This document shows positions 57,622 through 64,000 of a DNA stretch of 64,000 nt, one piece after another. Under the pieces are notes generated by a model. The model searched no databases. It had not been told where the DNA came from and worked only from the letters and a program-made list of their open reading frames with translations. Each line of letters starts with the position of its first letter. The stretch's first letter is position 1. This stretch comes from Maniola hyperantus (taxonomy: Eukaryota; Arthropoda; Insecta; Lepidoptera; Nymphalidae): contig NC_048555.1 in assembly GCF_902806685.2 (NCBI RefSeq), positions 8,432,001 through 8,496,000 of the forward strand, in the 5' to 3' direction. Made by a program: the position numbers and the translations under genes.

Positions 57622-58075
57622 TAAAAAAAACCGACCAAGTGCTAGTCACACTCGCGCGCTGAGGGTTCCGTACTAGGCGTATTTTTTCGAAATTTTGCAC
57701 GAAAATCAAAAACTATGCATAAAAATCTGTTTTAGAATGTACAGCTACAGGCCTTTCATATGATACCCCACTTGGTATAGTAATCTTACTTTTGAAAATA
57801 CTATTTGTTTGTACATGAACACATTTTAATTTTTTTTGTGACGTAACCACAAATTCACGGTTTTCGGATTTTTCCCTTCGCGTGTGCCTACCTACCTACT
57901 TGCCAAATTTCAAGTTTCTAGGTCAACGGGAAGTACCCTATAGGTTTCTTGACAGACATAACATGCAGACAACGAAGTGATCATTATAAGGGTTTCTTTT
58001 TTCCTTTTGAGGTACAGCCCCCAAAAAAAATTGTAACGGTGAACCCATTACAATTTTTTTTGGGGGCCGTTTCGA
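57622..58075 (+). mobile_element. GAGTCAGACTCG-type element ending in a perfect hairpin
   Basis: AAAAAAACCGACCAAGTGCT, CACACTCGCGCGCTGAGGGT, ATGATACCCCACTTGGTATA, CGGGAAGTACCCTATAGGTT, TTTCCTTTTGAGGTACAGCC. Instead of the usual end it runs into two 20-base arms, GCCCCCAAAAAAAATTGTAA (58017-58036) and its exact complement (58048-58067), 11 bases apart. Confidence 0.7.
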
Positions 58076-58139
58076 TAAAAAAGATAGGTACTAAACTTAG
58101 TGCAATTTGGGCTTCATCATCATTCAGAACCAATGTTTG

Positions 58140-59339
58140 TACTAGCTGATGCCAGCGACATCATCTGTGTGTGAAGTATAAATAGATTTAAAAAAACTAC
58201 AGTTAATGAGTTTAATAAAATTTATTAAACAAAACATTGATAAGTAAATATTACGTAGCCTAGGTATAGAAAAATATCCAAATACCTATAAAATAACATC
58301 TTAGATGCTTGCACCTGCAAGGACACTAATAGACCGAGATCCTGTGATCACTAGACCTGCGTCATAGCAAAAGTGCAGCGAGTAGGTACGTTTGACTACT
58401 CTGAAATCTGAACCTTGAGTCGTGGTTGCTTTGACCTTTATCAGATAGTAAGGTGCATAAAATTGCCGCTCAAAAACGTCATGTTTTTCATTCAACCAAA
58501 TTATTCTAAAAATGCAACTGCGATCTGACCATTGGGCATCAGTTAATAATAAGTAGCCAACTTTATATTTTTTGCACTAAGGGCTTATACATATTTTATA
58601 CTTTGACGTAAGATTTTGTACACCTTATTATCTCCCAAAGCCACCAATGATCCAAACTTCATAGTCACTGATTTACTCCCTGTGTTGGGGACAATACGCA
58701 AAGAAACTTTTAGCTTTTATAAAATAACGAAGGTCTGGCACGCGCTGGCCCTTTACTGTTATTTATCATTTATTTTATCAGTGATAATAACCGTGACTGG
58801 CGGCTTAACGCGCTTCTTGCGAAAGGAAAGGCCAAATTCGGATCACCAGTCTTGCGTTACCTACCCACATACATGCGTAATGTAAATTAATGGCTTATAT
58901 ACAAAATTTGACAACTTATTACCTATAACTAGGTAGGTAACTTTAATATTTCAATGTGCTTTTTGGGTCTAAAATCTCAATTCCGTATGAAATGGATACA
59001 ATTTCCTCGATAGAAAAAAACCCAAAAACTGCTCTTCTAATACCTAACAAAAATCTAGATTTTTAGTTCCAAGCGGTAATAAATTTTCTTAAATTATGTG
59101 GATAATTCCAATTTAAAAAAATATTATGTTTTTTGATTATCAACATATTATACATTTTATTTTTTAAACGCTATAAAACTAAGTTTAACGTCATGTTTGC
59201 TAACATTGCTTTAATGCCATCTCTTTCTCGGTACACTACAATAAATAAATCTATCCATGTTGGTTTTAGCCACGACTAACTAACGGGATTAAAGTCTGTC
59301 TCCACTCTCCACAATGCAAGCAATCTCTGTATCAAGTAG
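58140..59339. other. intergenic DNA, no gene seen
   Basis: A short Lep1-type end (ACTAGCTGATGCCAGCGACA) at 58141 is the only repeat recognised. Chance ORFs show no conserved features. Confidence 0.5.
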
Positions 59340-59487
59340 ATGATCTGGATTAAGGTTTTTTTTTTTGGGAACGCGTGGAAACTATTTGATTTTCCGGGAC
59401 AATTTTTTTTTTATACCTGTTTAAACAGATGGGTCGTGGAAAATGTAGCTCACAGACAGAATTTCACATTTATAATATTAGTATGGA
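59340..59487 (-). repeat. Lep1/Helitron-like remnant, shortened
   Basis: GGAACGCGTGGAAACTATTT, GATTTTCCGGGACAATTTTT, AAACAGATGGGTCGTGGAAA, ATTTATAATATTAGTATGGA. The TC start (read on the minus strand) is intact; the interior is deleted. Confidence 0.65.
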
Positions 59488-59606
59488 TCCTAAAGCAGAA
59501 AACACGTTCTAGAGATTACTGTTTTAGCATAAGGCACCTTTAAAGTTTAAATTGTACTTAACTTACTACATATTTTGTACTTTAATTACTTTGCTTTGGT
59601 CAATCT

Positions 59607-59813
59607 AAATGTACAAAACGAAAAGCTGACTGACTGAATGATCTATCAACGCACAGCTCTACTGGACGGATCGGGCTGAAATGTGGCACGCAGATAGCTA
59701 TTATGACGTAGATATCCGGTAAGAATTATTGAAAATTCAACCCCTAAGGGGGTAAAATAGGGGTTCGAAATTTGTGTAGTCCACGCGGATGAAGTCGCGG
59801 ACATAAGCTGGTA
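59607..59813 (+). mobile_element. Lep1/Helitron-like element
   Basis: AATGTACAAAACGAAAAGCT to AGTCGCGGACATAAGCTGGT. The last CTAG is mutated to CTGG. Confidence 0.72.
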
Positions 59814-60018
59814 AATAATATTTTACTCAAAAACTTATAAAAAAAATAAGAAAACTAAAGATTCTGATAAACTTTCTAGAAAACTTAATATCAATAATAA
59901 TGATAATATATTATAATAAAAATAGTACCTATAAAATATTGTTTTATCACACTTTTGAGGAAGATATTTCGTATACTTATGGATACAGATTTTTTTTAAT
60001 TTGTCTTCTTAAGGTTAA

Positions 60019-60522
60019 TCCATAGAGCAGAAACAAAGAGGAGATGTTGTATTAAGATTTCCCTATGAAATATCGAGTGACATTTTGCGGGGTGAGGGGT
60101 TGTGGAACGCCGCCCACTTCTCAATTTTCCATCTGCGGGTTAGTAGCAAAACTACTCGCTTAGCGACCTAACATCGATATATTGATGTCACTACATAGTT
60201 CAGCTATCTCACACTAGATGTCAATAATCTAGAACTATTTTAATAATTACGTATAAAATTACTTACAAATGAAATGTGATACCATTCATAGCATCAGAAC
60301 GTCTGTCTGAATAACTTTGACACGATAAAACACAACACTTCATCCTTTTGTTCTTAAAAACGCGAAAACACACCGATAATACGAGTCTCAATATATGTGA
60401 ACCTGACGAACGCAGACAGCATACTAACTAAGGCCCCGCCCACAGTGATGACGTCAGGACCTAGTTGAAAATCACAGTGCACAGTTGCTTAGGCCAACTC
60501 CTCTTTGTTTCTGCTCTATGGG
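60019..60522. mobile_element. piggyBac-type MITE with TTAA target duplication
   Basis: Left terminus TCCATAGAGCAGAAACAAAG (then AGGAG) and right terminus CTCCTCTTTGTTTCTGCTCT (then ATGGG) are inverted repeats of about 24 bp, differing at the second-outermost positions. TTAA sits directly outside at 60015-60018 and 60523-60526. The CCC...GGG ends with TTAA are the piggyBac superfamily signature. The 504-bp body has no transposase frame. Confidence 0.85.
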
Positions 60523-60566
60523 TTAATCAGTCTGTATTTACGACTAATGGAAAAATATAGACAGGC

Positions 60567-60732
60567 AATGTGGCTAATTCCGTTGTACACAATCTCTAAA
60601 CTAAACTTAAATGGCACGTCTAAATCTATTGCTATCCCTTTCATAATGTTGCTTGCGGAAAAGGAGAGCACTAGATTTAGACCTGTTAATTTAGTTTAGT
60701 TTAGAGATTGTGTACCAGAGAATCGGCCCCAA
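60567..60732. mobile_element. CTAAACTAAACT palindromic MITE, intact copy
   Basis: CAATGTGGCTAATTCCGTTG with TACACAATCTCTAAACTAAA mirrors TTTAGTTTAGAGATTGTGTA with CCAGAGAATCGGCCCCAATG, giving about 40-bp arms. Its interior CTATTGCTATCCCTTTCATA ... GGAAAAGGAGAGCACTAGAT is itself partly palindromic. Best reference copy of the family. Confidence 0.8.
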
Positions 60733-62220
60733 TGACGCCGATTCTGTTGTCTTTCTCTAAACTAAATTTAGAGTATCTGCGTATTTGTCTTTCTAACACA
60801 TATTGCTAAAACGGGAAGGAACATGAATTTTACATTTAAAGACTCTAAATTTTAGTGCACGCTACAAATTTAAGCAATAGGCTCGCGACTGGCAGCTAAA
60901 ATAACGCGGTTTGACAGCTCTAAATTAAATTTAACCCTGTCAAACTGTCTGTCCTTTTCATATTACATTAGTAAGAAGAGGGAGCGATTACTCTAAAATA
61001 CAGTTGTGCTCAGAATCAGTACCAATGTAAACTTAACAAAAAATAAAATAAGAAAAACAAACGTTACTGATAAACATTCTAGAAAACTTAATGTTATATA
61101 TACTAATAAATATAATACTTACCTATGTATTAAAAATAGTATAATATATAATTTTTTCACACTTTTGATTATAATGTTAAGTATGTAGATGCACATTTTT
61201 TGTTTTGTCAACATAAGGTTAAACAGTCTTTATTAAAAAGATTAATGTAAAATTAATGTAGACTTAATAAAATCTAAAACACGTGTGGAGAAGCAGATTG
61301 CTCTGTTATCATGAAGTGATCTGTTACAGTCTGAAAATGTTTCAGTTTTGAATATCTTTTCTTAGTTTGTGCACTCATTCGTGTTCATAACAATACGATT
61401 CGAAGTGTCCGTCATACAAAATCACTTTTCAGTCACCTTATCCTTTTATATATTTAGATTTTATCTCATTATTATTGCACGCCCTTATATTGGTGATACA
61501 CTTGGCTTATATGTTATAATCTATTGTACAGTAGGTACTTGCGCAGAAATCTTACTTTTGCGCATATTATTTCAGCCAATCACAGCGCGCGTCCGTTCGC
61601 TATTGATTGTTGCCTACGCGCAGTTTTGTACGCGCGAATAATGAGTACAAGTTGTAATAGTAATCCGTTATTTAACAACTAGTCAAATCAGTAAGCTTTT
61701 AACAAGAAATAAGGACTGTTTTTCATTGTGTACATTCGGTTTTAGTCGGCGTTAGGTTAATGCTCTTTTCTGCGCAAACGAATTTTGACGATGCGACAAA
61801 TAAAAGTGGAAGTACAACCCGTCAGAAATATCTGCGAACCGGCTGCGCGATCGCGGAAGAATGACAGCTACTTGCTACAATGCATATAGCACTATTGGCT
61901 ACAATATGCATTGTTGCAACAAGAATCGCACAAATTCAGCCAATCAGAACAATTGAGATTGTAATAATGATTGATGCAGGTTTCCCGCAATCGAGGTGCG
62001 GGCTTAATGACGACATGCAACGTGCTTGCGTTGGTAACGGTACTGGCACTGGTACTGGGAACGGTACTGGTAGAACATAGTGTTTATATACTCTTTGGGT
62101 ACTGGATAGGTGAAAATGGGCGAGCTGCGGGGAAGCACGAGGGGAAGCGCATTCCAGCGAGGTGCTCAGATATTTCCGACGGGTTGTACTGTACCACCTT
62201 ATACATAATGTAAAACGTGT
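60733..62220. other. intergenic DNA, no gene seen
   Basis: Contains two CAGCCAATCA motifs (61573, 61937), GC-rich patches and a (GGTACT)n-like run at 62037-62070. No coding gene is seen. A CCAAT-containing promoter cannot be excluded, but no transcript start is indicated. Confidence 0.4.
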
Positions 62221-62225
62221 ATCCC

Positions 62226-62432
62226 TACCCATATTATAAATGCGAAAGTGTGTTTGTTTGTTGGTTCGTCCTTCAATCACGGAGCAACGGAGCAACCGAT
62301 CAACGTAATTTTTTGCACGGGTATATTAAAGACATGGGCTCATAGGCTACTTTTTATCTCGGGAAATCAGAGTTCCCACGGGATTTTTAAAAACCTGAAT
62401 CCACACGAACGAAGTCGCGGACATCGGCTAGT
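62226..62432 (+). mobile_element. Lep1/Helitron-like element
   Basis: ACCCATATTATAAATGCGAA to AACGAAGTCGCGGACATCGG and CTAGT. The 3' CTAG-T end is intact and the 5' end is slightly mutated. Confidence 0.75.
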
Positions 62433-62935
62433 AATGCAACAAATTTGATTCTGAATCGAATACGAATGAGTGCACAAACGTCTTGTGGGTATATTTTAGT
62501 CTAAAGATACTCCTTTAAGTTTTTTTATAATAAACTTTATGATTTTCTCTGAAGTCATCAAAATATAATTTAGATGTCATTTTAAGTAATTATAATATGT
62601 CAATTATATTGAATAATAAGTTAAGTAGTATCACAATCAGTCTTAGTTCTCTTTTTAATTTAAGTACTTAGTTGGCAGTGCGTCTGCGTAAAGTCGGGCG
62701 CGTACTGATGATACGCAGACGCTACGCGTTGTAGTTATGAAAAGAGAAAATGCAATGCAAGATTCAAAAAATCGTACTTACAATTTTTTTTTACAAGAAT
62801 AGAATTTTATACTGACGTTATCGAGAGGTTTCAGAAAACTACTTCGAATTCTGTAATTTTCTTCTTTTCTGGGAGGGGCTGTCGTAGTTTGACAGCCACC
62901 TATGATTTCGTCACTCTCTTATGCCGAGATCTATA

Positions 62936-63067
62936 GAGCGCACTTTGACTTTGCTCAGACTTAAGATTGAGTTAAAACGAGACAGATTTATGTGAGCGAT
63001 AATAGCTCTGTCTCGTTTTAACTCTGTCTTAAGTCTAAGCTAAGTCAGAGTGCGCTCTATAGATCTC
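62936..63067. mobile_element. foldback element (long hairpin)
   Basis: GAGATCTATAGAGCGCACTT, then GCTCAGACTTAAGATTGAGT and TAAAACGAGACAG, pair with CTGTCTCGTTTTAACTCTGT, CTTAAGTCTAAGC and AGTGCGCTCTATAGATCTC. The arms are about 55 bp with a short loop. A decayed relative occurs near 29403-29516. No coding capacity. Confidence 0.8.
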
Positions 63068-63069
63068 AC

Positions 63070-63575
63070 CCTCACTATTGGATTGTTGCATTGTTGCAAC
63101 CAAAATAATAATATGGTAAATTCAGTCAATTACAACAATTGAGATCAGGTTCCTTGTTTTACTACGGAACCTTAAAAATTGTCTTCAAATACTATAATAC
63201 TTTTGTCACTTATCTACTAAGTACTATTTTAAGGCTTCTAATACACAACTGAACGCTCTGTGCATATATTCAACTTGCTCCAGGCAGTGTTCAATGCACT
63301 CTCTGTAAAAAAAGTCAAATGTTAGTTTTGTTGGGTGACCTGTTATAGTACTCCTTTAAGCCGCGGCGGTTACGCACTCACTAAAAATACTTCCTTTTTG
63401 TTTTGTATGGAAGCTTATAACATTATATGTCGTAGATAATCGCTGGTATTCTCACGGATGACGGATAGAACTCGGTTGACGGAAGTGCAGTGCGTAATCG
63501 CCGTTACAGGGATCTTTCCCGAGAAATAATAAATAAATTAAATAAAAGTACTTTTGAATCCCACATTTATCAAAA
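63070..63575. other. intergenic DNA, no gene seen
   Basis: A fragment GGTTCCTTGTTTTACTACGG, AACCTTAAAAA at 63149-63179 is an end of the GAGTCAGACTCG-type family. Nothing else is recognised. Confidence 0.45.
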
Positions 63576-63826
63576 AACTAACTGATGCCCGCGACTTCGT
63601 AGGCATGTAATTAGGTTTTTTTTAAATCCTATGGGAACTATTTGATTTTCCGGGATAGATTGCCCATGTCACTTTCCAGGTCTTTATCTTTATCCATGCA
63701 AAAAATCACGTCAATCCGTTGCACCGTTGCGACGTGATTGAAGGACAAACCAACAAACCAATAAACCAACAAATCAACAAACCAACAAACAAACACACTT
63801 TCGCATTTATAATAAGGGTACTGATT
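63576..63826 (-). mobile_element. Lep1/Helitron-like element
   Basis: ACTAACTGATGCCCGCGACT to CACTTTCGCATTTATAATAA. Tandem (CCAACAAA)n units at 63750-63790 replace the usual CAGA repeat. The CTAG end reads CTAAC, a mutation. Confidence 0.7.
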
Positions 63827-63973
63827 AACAGGAAAGTAGAGTAATAATAGCAGTTTATGAAACAGTTGCATAATAGATAGTATTAAACAATCGCCTGGTG
63901 ATGGTGGCTCGTTTTTTAAAACCGACACCCGTGTTTTAATAGTATTACATGAGTGTTTTAATACCTAATTACA

Positions 63974-64000
63974 GTACGTGGCAGAAAGTAATGTACATCG
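63974..64000. repeat. edge of a dispersed repeat, cut by the window end
   Basis: GTACGTGGCAGAAAGTAATG then TACATCG matches GTACGCGGCCAAAAGTAATG, TACATCGG at 34990-35018 in Dg intron 3. Confidence 0.5.

Noticed and set aside
61570..61945. CCAAT-box promoter of a downstream gene
   Set aside because: The motif occurs twice near GC-rich patches, but no gene follows on either strand within the window and part of it recurs as a repeat near 63118.

Overview
The window is nuclear DNA from an insect, almost certainly a moth or butterfly (Lepidoptera). It is AT-rich with sparse coding sequence. It is crowded with lepidopteran-style repeats: Lep1/Helitron-like elements ending in CTAG-T, tRNA-derived SINEs, RTE- and jockey/CR1-type LINE tails, and several palindromic MITE families. 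A fragment of mitochondrial cytochrome b that reads with the insect mitochondrial code (TGA as Trp) lies in the 3' half.

Only one host gene is convincingly present: dystroglycan (Dg), plus strand, 31650-52881. I assembled 18 coding exons from splice sites, reading phase and protein similarity. They give about 1204 residues (1208 with an alternative donor). The order is signal peptide; N-terminal cadherin/Ig-like module; S6-like module ending in a furin-type site (RLKR); very acidic linker; three mucin-type exons; two further cadherin/Ig-like modules; SEA-like juxtamembrane region with a Cys pair; transmembrane helix; and a cytoplasmic tail ending in the PPPYVPP dystrophin WW ligand. Dystroglycan links extracellular matrix (laminin, perlecan) to the dystrophin complex. 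All boundaries between exons 1 and 11 are phase 0, so the mucin exons can be skipped without a frameshift.

Layout: 1-31.6 kb is gene-poor DNA with repeat remnants, including one LINE reverse-transcriptase fragment (10.4-11.4 kb, minus strand). 31.6-52.9 kb is Dg, with introns full of SINEs, Helitron-like pieces and MITEs. 52.9-64 kb is 3' flank and intergenic DNA with foldback elements, the cytochrome b NUMT, a LINE tail and a piggyBac-type MITE with TTAA target duplications.

The most unusual signal is that each of the first three Dg exons has decayed duplicate copies nearby. Exon 1 has a frameshifted copy 176 bp downstream. Exon 2 has a 76-bp copy (71/76 identical, now with a stop) carried inside a GC-rich MITE with inverted termini and an 8-bp flanking direct repeat, which looks like gene capture by a MITE. 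Exon 3 has two decayed copies in intron 3, the second interrupted by a SINE with a 15-bp target-site duplication.
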